Positions 36,618-49,251 of a DNA stretch of 64,000 nt are shown piece after piece. Under the pieces are notes generated by a model. It saw only the letters and a program-made list of their open reading frames with translations, did not search any database and was not told where the DNA came from. Position 1 is the first letter of the stretch, and every line of letters starts with the position of its first letter. The position numbers and the translations under genes were made by a program. The DNA comes from Pneumocystis sp. 'macacae' (lineage: Eukaryota > Ascomycota > Pneumocystomycetes > Pneumocystales > Pneumocystaceae): contig CM030727.1 of assembly GCA_018127085.1 (NCBI GenBank), positions 372,001 to 436,000 of the forward strand, read 5' to 3'.

Positions 36618-37312
36618 ATGGTTTTTCACAATGATAAATGGAAAAAGAAATCCAGTAAAAATTATCATAAAAAACATGAAATACCTTCGAATATTAGTTT
36701 TCAAAAATTTCCTGTTAATGAAGAAACCTCAGTTTTTTCTAAAGTAGATAATGATTTTAACGAATTACCATCTAATACTTGGAGGTATGAAGAAGGTTAG
36801 TTTTTTTTTTTTTCAAAAAAATAATTGAAGTATCAAGTGCCTATTACATTGGATGAAGACTCATTACTTGATTATGTAAAGATGCCTGCAAAAGCGTTTA
36901 CATTAGTGGAACCTGATATTATATTATCTCAAAATGAATTATTGAAAAATCGTCCTGGAAAAGGAAAAATTTTTTATGAGAATCCAGAAAATATAGCTTA
37001 TTTACGTCATCAAGTAGAAAATGAAGCAACTTTAAGAGAAATAAAGAGAAAGTATAATTCTAGGGCTAAAGCATGTTCGATTAAAGGATTTAATCAAAAT
37101 ATAGAGAAATCAGAATATAATATTGAAGATATTGATGAGTTTTTAGAAAAAACGAAGATTACAGGTTAAATAACATGATTTTGTTTTCTCAAATCTAATT
37201 ATTTCAAGAACAAACAATAGATAATACTGTTTCTCAACAAAAACATATACAGTTGAAAACGATAGAAAATAAACAAGAATTAGAGGATTTTCTGGATAGA
37301 CTTTTAAAATAG
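36618..37312 (+). CDS. Unrecognised 202-residue charged protein
   Basis: Exons 36618-36795, 36838-37164 and 37209-37312 sum to 203 codons. It is soluble, highly charged and probably partly disordered. Recognisable blocks are NELPSNTWRYEEVPITLDED, KMPAKAFTLVEPDIILSQNE, GKIFYENPENIAYLRHQVEN (then ATLREIKRKYNSRAKA) and a C-terminal acidic helix, NKQELEDFLDRLLK. The E-L-E-D-F-L-D ending recalls the short C-terminal motif of Aven-like and some other eukaryotic proteins, which is not enough for a name. There are 62 bases between the TrpRS stop and this ATG. No signal peptide or membrane segment. Confidence 0.72.
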
Positions 37313-37513
37313 AAATGTGAGTGTAACTGTATTTTCTAAAGATATATAATCTCTTATATAATATAAAACTCAAAAAAACATTAAAAATTGTGTTTTTTAA
37401 AAAATTATATAATTGCAAAATTCAATTGTACTTTTTAATTGGGATATCATTTATTTTAAAAAATATTGTTGATCTTTTGATAAAATATTTTTTAAAGTTA
37501 TATATATTAAATA

Positions 37514-40500
37514 TTATATAAAACCATTATTCTCATGCTCTTTTTCTTTTGAAGAACCTCCAAATATATTCTCTGCATTGTCAAGCAAATATTGCATACC
37601 AATATTCTTAGCTTGAATGTCTATAATGTCTCGCATACCACTTTCATCTCTTAATAAAGTAGGTGAAAAAACCACAGCAAGATTTTTCGATGACATCTAA
37701 GAAACAATTAAATAATTTCTTTTTAATATTGAAGACTAACCAAATTTTTATCTGAATGTTTTGTCACTCTATTGAAATTAATAATCTCGATTATAAAGAT
37801 AGCCATTTACCTGAAAAGATGTAATATTAAGAATTCTAAACAATCATAATGTGCTTTTGGAAGAATACTTAAAACATCTTTTACTAATTCTAACTTTTCT
37901 ACCCAAGTTTTATTAGAAGCTAAAAATATTAGGCATATCTTTTTTGAAATAATTTTATAATTTTACCCGCTATCTCTAAAAATGGTTTATATGCTTTATA
38001 AGTAATAAGAGGATTAGGAAGTTTCCGAAAATATTGTTTTAATACACTTGTTATAACACTAATATCCTCAAATTTTGACTGTGACAAATTCTTAACGTCA
38101 TTTCTATTAAACGCATCAACAAGTAAACGCATTTGTGATGCGCTTCCTGATTTACGATAAATACCTTCAAAAAACATCCCTATCAAATATAAATAACATT
38201 AAAAGATAAAAAAGCCGCACCTCTTTTTTCCACTTCATCTACGCACTTAGTTACAATAAACGGAATATCTCTATTTTCAGTTTGAATTTGTTTTATTAAA
38301 TCATTACCAAAAACAGCTGGTACTAGAATATTTTAAATATAAATATAAAAGTTTTGATAAAAAAATATACCATATAAATTTACTGAATTCGATGTATATG
38401 AAGTATCTTCATGATATGGTAAATACTCACTATTTTTATTGCAACTAGTAACAATATCACCAATACATTTAATATGACAAGGTATTCCACATCCTAATAT
38501 ATTAAAAATATAATATTATTATTTAAATTTTATACCTAAACATCGCATTTCATTACCCCAAAGTTTACCTCCACAATAATCACATTTAGTAATACGAAGA
38601 AATGTATATGTAGAAAATGCATGTTTTAAACTATTATTAGATGAAGAGCTGTTTAATGTTAGGTTATTTATATTCGATAACAAATTACTATTTCCATAGT
38701 TATTATGCATATCATCGTTTTCTGAGAATCGAGTTTTATTAAACCCTCTAACAAGGTTTTTGGTTAATGTTGTACTTTTTTTCCATGCTGAAACTTTATT
38801 ATCCAATAAACGATTTTCGTCTTTATTGGAAGTCTTTAGTAATGAATTATCATCACTAGACTCAGTATATTCTAATTTAACTTTTTCGCTAGCTGGTGTA
38901 GAAACACTTTCTGTATATGAAATTGAATCAAAATTATCATTATTACTTGATTTCGATACAGGAGTAACGATTGGCGGTAATGGTTTTGTATTTTCATCCC
39001 TAAATAAACTATTTGCTCCTATGGGAGATGTGCTATCTGAACTTTTATATGTACGAAATTGATTTTGAATTTTCTGTACAAGTTTATCATTTAAATCTTT
39101 TAATTCTAATTTCTTGAAATCTAAATGATAAATATCTTGTGCTATTTTATTTCGTAAATCCTGAAGTTGCGTATTTTCTTCATACAAGGCATTTCTTTGT
39201 AAAATAAGTGTCTCTATTTCAGATTGGAAACTATTTTTAAGGTTTCTTAATGATGTTGATAATTTTGAAATAATAGTTGCAATAAAAATTTCATTAGATA
39301 AAATACTTGTTATAGTTAGTTTCGATATATTTTCTTAAATATATTTTTATACCAATCTTGACTAACTAATTGTTCATTTTCAAGAATTTTTAATTCTTGC
39401 AATGCAATTTCACGTTTAGCATCAAGTTCTATAAGTAACGTTTTCTTTTTCAAAATATCTTTATCTAAAGTAGATCCATCATCTGTCTAAAAGATATAAA
39501 TTTAATATTAAAATATTGAAAAACATATACCATTTTTGTTTCCGATTCCCCTAAAAAATATGAATTTGTTATAGTCTTTTGAAGATCATTCCTCTTAGTA
39601 TCATCTATAATCTCATTTGATTTATTTAAATTTATATAGGATGGGTGTAGTTGAGATTTATGAATTCGAGAATGTTTTAAAAAAGTATTGTTTTTTAAAG
39701 CTTTTTTTTTAGACTCACTAGCACTTTTTTTGTGACGTATAACATTTAATATTTTTGAATATGATTGATTAGAATTATTTCTCTCAAAAGCCTGGTTCTT
39801 AATATAATCACTGTTATAACTACAAATATCTTTCTTATATGGTCGTAATGAAGAGTATTCCATACTTGAGATTTTAGAAGATACGTCAGAAATTTTCGAA
39901 TCTAAAGGATTAATATTTGTTCTATTTGATAAAATATCTTTAATAGGTGAACTGGATATTTCTAATTTAGTACTAGGCGGAGATGTTAATTTTGAATTAG
40001 AACGAACCAGTGGAATTCTAGAATAATAATTGTATTCTTGATTTTTTTTAGATAAAGTAGCAATATCCAAATTTTCTGAGCTACAATCTTTATTATATGA
40101 CTTAAAATTGGAAAACTTGTTTTCTTTTGGTATATTGTCTGCAATATATGATGAATTACTAATTTTTTGAGCTAGAGTATTTATGTTAAGATGAAATGGA
40201 TAAGTATATTTAGAAGAAAAATCATGTGAATATATGTCTTTTCCAGAGTCTAGTTTTCTATTTTCTGAATTACCTTCTAAAGTGGAATATCTATTCTCGT
40301 TATTTTCCGTTAAAGATTTATTATGAATATCTGCTTTTAAAGGTGGAATATAATCTGGGTTTTGTGAATCTTTGATTTTAAAAAAATCAACTAAGTTATT
40401 AAATTTCTTAGAGCTAGGAAATTCTCCTGATAAAAATTCTTCAACAGATTCATTCTTTGCATGCTTCTCAACTTCCAAAATATCTTTTGTGTTCAATGAA

Positions 40501-41620
40501 TTTTCATAATTTTCTAATGATAGAGAATCCTCGGGATTTGATGTTAACACAGAGACTTCCGTAGAAAATGTAATAGTATTGCTAGTATTAGAAACAGCAC
40601 TATTGTTTGCAATATTTTTAGTTTTAAGGAGATATTCTGTTTCTGAATTTATAGTTTTAGGAAAATCATGAAAAAAATCCAAAGGCTCACGAGAAGACCA
40701 CATAGACGGATTTTCTAAATTATTTTTAGAAATTGTGTTATTTCCCTCAAATTCAGGAAAAAGTTGATTGATATTTAACAATTCGGTTTGTGCTAAAAAA
40801 AATTAAATATAATTTAAAAACAATATAAAACAATTACACATTTCAGGAGAAAAATCTATATATGGTCTCCCTGTAACATCGTTGTGAACAACAGGTGCAG
40901 TACCCTATCAAATTATTAAAAATAAATCGATTAGAAAATAATATTACAGATGTCTGTAAATTAAGTTTGTTTGAAATCGAAGATTTTGGAATAGATGGAA
41001 GCGATTTATTTAAAGCTTCAAAAGTAATTGGAAAATGCGATTCTTTCTCAAAATTCTTATTTTGTTCTATTTTATTATTGTGACAAGACATGCAATAAAT
41101 CCCTTGATTAGTTTTGGCAAAAACGAGATCCTCAATTTTTCTTCTGCATAAATCACATTGAAAGCATTCAGAATGATATGTCTCATTCCCTATATCTAGA
41201 TAAATACAAAATGCTATACTTTTATTCCTAACCTGTCATGATCGCAAATCCATCAATATGTTTATTGCATACTTTACAATTACAAGAACACTTATCGCAT
41301 ACGGGGCTTCCATCAAAGAGAAGAAGAACATCTGAATTATGATTCACTTGTCTATTACATTTAGCACAACGGAAACTAATAGTATTAATGTCATTATAAA
41401 CGAATATCTGAAATTTTACCAGTTGACATGCCAAATATGTCCCCCAAAAGCCACAACTGATCCTTCTTCAATTGTCTATGTTAGTTAATATCCATTCTAT
41501 AAAATTCATTTATTTTAAAACCGAATTACATCCATTACAACAAGGATCCGGAATTTCCGTATCTTTGTCTAATGAAAGGTAGCTAGAAACACTTAGAACA
41601 TCTGAATCTGACGACGCCAT
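37514..41620 (-). CDS. LIM-LIM-C1-RhoGAP Rho GTPase-activating protein
   Basis: Start at 41620 (MASSDSDVLSVSSYLSLDKD). The N-terminal LIM domains appear once introns are removed: CCNGCNSTIEEGSVVAFGGH, HVNCFRCAKC, CDKCSCNCKVC, then HSECFQCDLCRRKI and CMSCHNNK. A long Ser/Asn-rich region, encoded at about 41060-39470, follows, then a coiled coil (ENTQLQDLRNKIAQDIYHLD). A complete C1 zinc finger comes next, with spacing H-x12-C-x2-C and ligands up to CGIPCHIKCIGDIVTSC. The C-terminal RhoGAP domain has the arginine finger in GMFFEGIYRKSGSASQMRLL, and MSSKNLAVVFSPTLLR. About a dozen introns; roughly 1150 residues. Such proteins switch off Rho/Cdc42 GTPases controlling polarity and wall synthesis. 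Confidence 0.9.
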
Positions 41621-42172
41621 GCTTCCTAATGTATTTTATTGAAAAAAATTATTTTTTCGTGTTTATTTTAATACATTTATAAATGGTTTTTTCTTAATAT
41701 TCCTACTTGCGTAGAAAAACACGTTTAATTGATATAAATAAAAATTCAATTATTGTAAATTCATGTTCTTGATTGCTTTGTTCTTTAAATTGTGTATTAA
41801 AAAAATACTTTATTATTTAAAAAATTTAAGCTGGTTCGATTTTTAAATGCTAAAAAAAGAATTAAACGAATATTTTTAAGAAATATATAGGATTCTATAA
41901 TTGTTTTACCTTGCACTCAAAAAGTATATAGGAACAAAAGATAAAAAATATATGTTATTTCAATTATATTTTGGTTATAGAAAAATTAAATGTACTCAAT
42001 TTTTTAGATATAGAAAAATTTATTTTATGTTGCTTTTTATCTTGTAATTATTCTAAAAATGAATATATGTTTCTTAGAATAAATATTAATTTTATAAATA
42101 CCTAAGTATTAAAAAATTATAGTATTTTAAAAACGAACTAACAAAAATTGAGGAAATGATACATAATCAGCA
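41621..42172. other. AT-rich intergenic region
   Basis: About 550 bases lie between the RhoGAP start and the 3' end of the KH-domain gene. It is AT-rich, with several short T-runs and nothing coding. Confidence 0.4.
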
Positions 42173-44927
42173 TTAAAATTCTTGAGGATTCCTTTTTGAA
42201 GCAGAAACAGGTGGAAAAAGCATAGAATTAAAATGTGAAAATGAATCATATCCTTTTAAGTGTGGAGCTTGCCATATACCTTCTTTAAAACTTATATACA
42301 ATGGAACTTGATGCTGGATAAAATATTGAAATATCACATTAATAGCTAAATCAAGATACGACAACTGACTTTTAGGAAATAACAACCGAAATACGTGATA
42401 ACTGATATTCGGATATACATTTGTATTTATGTTACTAGGAAAAGATGTAACTTCAATGCAATATTTCGCGCGAATATACTCTACAACCCAAAACTTATAT
42501 TCCTTAGATTTAATGATATCATCCAAAGCCTTGGTGGATACCACACGGAATTTATATTCATCAAAAATGCTTTTCTTGTAATAGTTAATATGTTTAAAGT
42601 TATGAAACGGAATTTTTACCATAATCATATCAATTGCTCGAGGAACCTGTGCTTCAGACCCAATAATAGTAATATAATCTTTATTAACGTCATTATTTGG
42701 AAAACGTAGTATACAATTTGTATTTTTCTCAATATTACGAATAATTTTATTGCTCTTATTTCTTAACATTCTATGATAAATCTGAGGAACATAAACATTT
42801 TCTGAAATAGAATCTTTATCCTATTTCGTGTTAGTATTATCGGAAAGAATAAAACATAAAATACTTTATAATTAACCATATTCATTAAAGTTTCTTTAAG
42901 TTCAATAAGATTTGCTGCATTCTTTGCAGGACATCTAACCAGAACATTGTCATCTAAACAATTATGATGACCTGGTGTTGCAAGACTAGTGGTATTGGAA
43001 AATTTAACGAAAACCCCATACTGTCGCATAACAGACTGAATAGTATTACCGCGAATACCAATCATTCGTCTATGATATTCTTCAGGAATGTAAAATGTAA
43101 TTTCTGTAGGAAATTCATCTTCGAGCATACTAAGACATTGCATTGCTTGTTCTAAATTTTCTGCAATGATATCGATGCAAAAGCTCCTACTAGAAAATGT
43201 ATGTAGTTCCACGATAACACCTACATTTTTTCGGATAGCATTAATTTTTCCTTCTTTTTTGCCCTGAATGAATTCATGATACTTATTAGAAAGCTCAATT
43301 GTAAAACGTATCTGTTGTGGTCGATTCTAAAATCATATATTAGCCTTGCATAAATAGATAATATTATAAAAATACCTGTATAATAGGGATTTCTGAAATA
43401 ATTCTAGCAGCTTTTTTAATTTCATCTTTCATACCAGCAATTTCAAAACAACCATGTTTATATGTTATTTCTACACGATGTTTTTCAGTAATATTCATGA
43501 GTATTTTTTTAATTTCTGAATCAGTAAATAAAGTTTCAGAATTTTGTGTATGACTTGAAAGGGGAAATATCCAATACGCAGTGTTATAATAATCAGATAA
43601 CTGAATTTAGTTAGAAATCAAATAAGCTTGAGAAAAACCAACCAAACTGATAAATGAGTCAATTGTATTATCAATAAGATAGTCGTGACTGGAGAAAATA
43701 TTGATTTCTATATTTTGTGAACCAAGAATCGGAAAATTAATATAAGATGCTATTATAATAAGTCCAGTACAAATCAAAAAGAGAATATTACCATTGTTAC
43801 TCATGATATTCTTTATATCGTTAAGTCTTTCTATAAGTAGCCAGTCTTTTTTAGGTGCTGTAATTGTAATTGTTTTCGACATAAGAGTAACTGATTGATA
43901 CTAGATATAGAATAAGCATTTTTTCAAATAGAAAAAAAACGAGTACTGTTGAAATAATTCTTTTTTCTGCATTAACAATATCCTCCCTCCGCCCCGTAAT
44001 ATATATTTCGTCAGATATAAGCGGCGGAAGATGGCGTCTAATACTCAGAACATTTGCAAACGGCATAGGTATATAAATATTTGTACACGTTTCTTGCATA
44101 ATATCTTGAAGATTCGACCGTTTTTTCCCACAGATCAATGGATGATACCGAGGATCAATCTCAAGCTTCTTAATCTGCATCCCCATCTTCAAGCTTCATC
44201 AATATCTCTCTACTATTCCTCGCACACATACCAACATATCCAAATAGACCGATATCTTAACCAATGCATATTCAAGAGACGCTATATCTCCTGAAATCAG
44301 AACAAACAACGTTACATCGTCTGGTGACATCATTTTCTTGTATATAGGAACAGTCTCCCCCAATCCTTCTGATTCCCCCGATATACCCGATGGCGTTAAT
44401 GTCTGCATTGTTGCCAACGGGATATCTGACTTAAGAATATATATACTCGTCCCCGTATCAAGTGCAATCTCATCCAGTCTTGTTGACATCTGGGGACTCA
44501 CCATCCCCTCTTTGTTTAACAAAAGGTATCTTGATGCTGCAATACATGCTTGCCGCTGAGGCAAGCATTCTGAAAATATCTTCTCCCGTGTCTCTGACAC
44601 CTGACTTCCCTCTCCCGCAAGAAACACCTGCACAAATGCTCCTCCCTTCACATCCAACATCGACACCGGCGGCAACAACTGAACCACGCTTTCTGTTTCT
44701 ACTCTTCCTAATGCCGATGCCTGCCGGCAGTGTTCTGCTGCTCGAAGAACGTATGGATCATGTTCATATTCACTATCCAATCCTACTCCAGCTGTATGAT
44801 ATTGATGAAGAGATTGCCGAGAAAACGAATAATAACATTTTCTAAGATCTGGTGTTGCCGGAAACGAATGCGGTGCTGCAAATCCCATATAGACCTTTTG
44901 CACCGTATGTTTCGGTGTTTCTGCCAT
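42173..44927 (-). CDS. Multi-KH-domain RNA-binding protein
   Basis: Joined exons give about 800 residues carrying at least three KH-type repeats. The clearest are LEIDPRYHPLICGKKRSNLQ (with LISDEIYITGRREDIVNAEK) and YIPEEYHRRMIGIRGNTIQS (with DDNVLVRCPAKNAANLI); the I-G-x-x-G loop is GIRGN in the second and CGKKRS, weaker, in the first. A third, degenerate copy is MLRNKSNKIIRNIEKNTNCI. The fungal multi-KH build suggests an mRNA-binding translational or localisation factor. The frame is open upstream as far as 45047 but has no earlier ATG, so I place the start at Met 44927 (MAETPKHTVQKVYMGFAAPH). An upstream 5' exon is possible. The N-terminal third lies in the unusually GC-rich patch. Confidence 0.78.
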
Positions 44928-45029
44928 TGCAATACTCAGTAATACTGATGGATTTCCGGGAGAGTTTTGTGCAGACGTTTCTTGCTCGAGTAAAAAATTA
45001 TCAGTGATATGATTTGGATCCGCACACAC

Positions 45030-45284
45030 TCCGGTGGTTCGAGAAAATTAGTGCGGACGATACAGAGTGATACGCTAGTAGGGAAAATGGAGTGAGTGGA
45101 AAAGATATAATGGAAAGAAATGAAAGAATATAAAGATATTTTTATATTCAGAAGAAGATTAGAAGAATTTATATGTTTTTTGGGAGTGTTTTGTGGAAGT
45201 GCATTGAGAATATATAGATGTATAGAGAAGATATATAGATATAAAAAAGTAAATAATATGTTTGTAAAGATTAGTAGCAAAAGA
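45030..45284. other. Spacer between the Pro/His-rich gene and the KH gene
   Basis: About 255 bases. The plus strand is purine-rich (GAAAGAAATGAAAGAATATAA-like runs), so the minus strand is a polypyrimidine tract, ending ACTCCATTTTCCCTACTAG at about 45075. That looks like a splice acceptor for a possible 5' exon of the KH gene, though I could not find a frame that joins. It presumably holds the KH-gene promoter. Confidence 0.4.
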
Positions 45285-47115
45285 TCAGTCGTAAATGTCT
45301 GAGTCCCTGGGATTGTGAGTCCATTGAGGCCAGTTGCCAGGATGATCGACGGGGTGTTTGATAGATGAGGAATTGTTAGGATGGCTATAGATGTTGTGAG
45401 AGGCAGGATGAGAGTAGTGTGTTGGAGGAGTGGTACGTAACATAGAAGGAGGAGGAGGAGGAGGATTGTAAGAGTGAAAAAGGTCCTGGTCGCAAAAATT
45501 GTGTAGAGGAGGATAAAAGTAGCGAGGATCTGAGTATGGAGAGGAATCGTCATACCGGAGGGAAGAATGTGGTGGATAGAAATGGGGATGAGAGGAGAAA
45601 GGATGAGGGTGAGGATGTTGGTAGAATGGTAATGGTGGGGAGTGAGGAAGCGGCCGTGAGTGTGAAAACCGCAGAGGATGAACCAGATAAGGGTGTGGAG
45701 TCTGGAAGAAGGAAGGATGGCGTGTTGACGAGAGATCTGGAGGGTAGTATGGACCGTGGCTGTGGAAGTCGATGGGCACAGGTGGTGCAGGGAGTGCAGA
45801 AAAGTATGCTCTATCTCGATAATGGATATATGGATCGTCTTCAGATGGAAAGGGTCCAGGGTAGTCCCGTATACCATACCATGGAGGTATAAAAGATCTG
45901 TTGTAATATGGAGATAAGTCGTGTTTCCAATAAAATGATTTTGAAGACATTATTTCTTTATAAGATCGATGATTATGTTGTTCAGGGTGATTTGAAGGAA
46001 TGTCTAGTCCAATGTAGTTTTCCGATGCCTCTTTTGCCTTTGAATCTCTTATATGAGCGGCGTTTTGTGGATTTTCATTTGTTGTTTGAGAACAATGAGA
46101 TTTTGATTCTGGAGTAGAATTTGATTTCAATTTTTGAGATTCAGTGTTAGTTTCTGATATTTTTGGTGATAATAAAGGAGAAAGATGCAGATGAGAATTA
46201 GGTGAGCGTGGCTTATACTCAAAAGATGATGATCTTGATCTACTTTGTACGTTCGATTTATATGTCTGAGAATCATTTGATATTAATTTAGACTTTATAG
46301 GTAAATTAAGAGATTTAGGAGATGAATTGTTTAATACGTCTTTATAGAATTAATATGAGATATATAATGATAGGTCTATTACCTTCATTATATGTGCTTT
46401 TTTCTTGCATATTTTGTGTCGTAGTTGGCGTAGTTGCCGATTTTTCTGTATTTTCTTCATATGTATTAATAGGAATTCTCAATCCTGGAATAGCCATAGA
46501 ATTAGATAAAAAATTGGTTGCCAGCTCGTCTTTATTTTCACAATATGTTATTTGATCATTTTTTGGTTTTTCAGTATGATAAAATAATGGCTCTGATACT
46601 GATGATTCTTGCAGATGCTTAGAGACTGATTGTAGTCCCTTTTGAACATCAAGATTAGATAACGTGTCATAATTTAGCCCTTTTGCATTTGCTCTGGTTC
46701 CGTCCCATGGTTCTTTATTTCTTTTGTAATGAATTTGATTCGAAAATGCCCTTTGTTCAATATGTTTTTTGGGCGGACCTTGTTCGCTGATTAACCTAAT
46801 ATCTGCTTTTCTTTTTTCAATTCTTGCCCGGAGAGCACGTTCAAGTCTGTTTTTTTCATCTTTGGTTGAAATTCCGGTTGATGAAGTAACTGGATGTTTA
46901 TAATTAGCTGTTTCTTCTGGAAAAGTATACGAGCTCTTAAGTGGTTCTGATAGCTGTCCTTTTACGAGAGAAGATCCATAAGGCATGTTTGCATTAAAAA
47001 CACCAATTCCAGAAGATTGCATTGCTGTTTGCATGTTCATAAATATTTCATCTCGGATTTTGAAAAGTTTTTTATATTCTTCTTTTTCATCAAAGTTTTT
47101 TGTTTGAGGATCCAT
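45285..47115 (-). CDS. Unrecognised Pro/His/Ser/Tyr-rich protein
   Basis: Exons 47115-46383 and 46339-45285, with a 43-base intron, sum to 596 codons (595 aa). The N-terminal half is charged: KIRDEIFMNMQTAMQSSGIG and a basic helix KNRLERALRARIEKRKADIR. The C-terminal half is low complexity, rich in Ser first and then Pro, His, Tyr and Ser, with a Pro run at SYNPPPPPPSM (the GGA repeat at plus 45449-45466). It ends WTHNPRDSDIYD. No catalytic domain, signal peptide or membrane span. The composition resembles RNA-processing or condensate-forming proteins, a guess only. The second exon is much richer in G+C than neighbouring genes. Confidence 0.7.
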
Positions 47116-47420
47116 TATAAACTCAATTTCTAGAAATCCCTGCTAATCTTTTATAAGATTAGAATTTCATCATTTTATGATTTTTAAAGAATGGTTAATC
47201 TCGATAAAAGAGATGGTTAAGTGTATGAAAATATATTATATATATAATTGTACAAAAATAAATTTAGAATGTAAATCATGAATAAAATAGGTATAAATGA
47301 AAATAAATGTGTGAATTTTAATTAAAATGTAAATTTCTAGAAATGTATAAATAGATGTTTTAAAGTATTTTTATTTGTATGTTTTGTGAGTGATCTTAGA
47401 CCATATTTCCTATTATAAAT
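47116..47420. other. Intergenic region
   Basis: About 305 bases of AT-rich DNA between AVL9 and the start of the Pro/His-rich gene, both minus strand. Nothing coding or repeated was recognised. Confidence 0.4.
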
Positions 47421-49251
47421 CTAATCAGTAAACGCAGACATATAATAGCCGGCCTTATTTTGCATATTTCCTAAAGGTGAAGCTAAAAAATTAGACATGT
47501 ATTTAAATATTTATCGATTTACATACCTCAGAGTCTATTTCTGAAACAGATGTAGTATATTGATTATGAGTCTCTTGGTATCGTTTTCGTCGTTCCGCTC
47601 GATATGATTCCATATGATCAAATAGGGATCCCATTACTTGTGATATTTTTTGACTACTAGTGTTCCAGCTTTTATTTATGGTTTTTTTTGCAACAGCAGC
47701 TCGTTCGTTCAATTTTAATTCTTGAACATGTCTTTGAAAATTTATTAATATTTTTATATGAATATTAATAAATACTTAGTAATTATATATTGCATATTTT
47801 CTAACGAAATACCGTGATTAACAACAGGGTGTTTAGGTTCGACTATATCAAAGAGTTTATCATCCGTATATTCGTTCCATAATCGATAGTTTTCAGAAAA
47901 CTTCCACCGTTCAATCCAATTTCTACCAAACCTTCGAATTGTATTTTCATCTTGAAAAGTTAGTACACTTTTATTGATTACATATATTTACGTGTATCTA
48001 ATAAGGCAGTATTAAACCCAGGTAAATTTCTGATTTTATTTAAATGATTATCATATTTTACAGATGCTGCAAGTGCTAAAAAATATTCTTCAAATTGAGC
48101 CCGCAAGTTTTCATCACTACCCAGAAAACCCATTGACTTAGGTCTACTAGTATCTGATTCATCCCATGAATTTATTACTAGCATAATAAGATCATTAATC
48201 CATTTTTTATCTGAAAAACTTAATGATAATATATCTTTTAATAGTGGCTGAAGAATGTCTACTTCACTAGTATCGACATTAACAACAAGATCTGCATATT
48301 TTTTTTTCATTTGTAGAAATAAACTATTAGTACTTCCAATAATATAAGATTTCGTGCTTTCGTTCTCGAGTATTTTTATTTGTTGAAGAGGTGTATAAGG
48401 GCCAAAGAAAGAACCTTTAGAAAAAATATGAAATGGCATACCCATATATAAAAGCAGAGATTTATGATTATTTAAAGATATAGATGCAGGCTTTTTCAAC
48501 TGATGTTCAATTGTATTTAATAATGGATCGCTTGCATCTTGAAGATTCTCTAATAGTCCGGGAATAAGTGACAAAAATGAGTATTGTATTATACAAAGAG
48601 TTTCTGAACGTGTACCATAAAAAAGTATTTTTTGTTCCAAAAGCATAGCTTTTAATATTACAAGAGTTTTCCATCGAAATTGATATAAAAGTTCACGAAG
48701 GGGTATACCAAGATAAAATTCATGATTATTGATTCCATCGTGGAATATTTGTATAAAGCTATTGTAAAAATGTACAAGAATATTTCGATCTTCAAAATTA
48801 CGTTGCGAAAAATATGCTTGAGTTACTGTTCTGAGTTTTTCTTTAATATGACCAAAAACGGGTTTCGATATAAGCACAACGACTGATTTTTGAATAGTTG
48901 ACCGAGTTACATCAACTGGTTTATCTATTAATTCAGATGAAAGTAATTGCCTCGTGCATGATATTCCGTATATTGTTTTTAGTTTTTCATTATCATTGTT
49001 ATTTTTAATACAAAAATATGAAAAATCTTCTTCATTCTTTATTTAATTAGATCGATATAGTAATTTAGTATTTATACCAAATGAACACCGTCTGGAAGCG
49101 CCATAAATGGTAATAAGGACCATTCTATTGGGATTTCAGCTAATTCAGGATAACAATATTCTATTTCTGGTCCTCGTGAATGATGACTGTATTAAATGAA
49201 TTAACTCTAAAAAAAAAGGATGATTTACAATCCAACACATATGACGTACAT
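47421..49251 (-). CDS. AVL9: Avl9, DENN-type late secretory pathway protein
   Basis: Start at 49251 with a 23-base first exon (MYVICVG), then FHHSRGPEIEYCYPELAEIP, WSLLPFMALPDGVHL, YGISCTRQLLSSELID, DVTRSTIQKSVVVLISKPVF and VTQAYFSQRNFEDRNIL. These match the N-terminal DENN/Avl9 domain, followed by LLEQKILFYGTRSETLCIIQ and GLLENLQDASDPLL. The C-terminal region (RNWIERWKFSENYRLWNEYT, ERRKRYQETHNQYTTSVSE, SPLGNM) completes the family. The end at 47421 assumes a donor four bases downstream of an earlier GT, giving SEVSSPLGNMQNKAGYYMSA FTD (split); the alternative gives a shorter tail. Avl9 acts in exocytic vesicle formation and polarised growth. Confidence 0.88.

Noticed and set aside
44936..45877. 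A 313-codon open frame on the minus strand spanning the ends of two genes
   Set aside because: It overlaps, in another register, two frames with better protein-like content. The strand is pyrimidine-rich, so stop codons are depleted by composition alone. Its translation is a meaningless Leu/Thr/His/Ile string.
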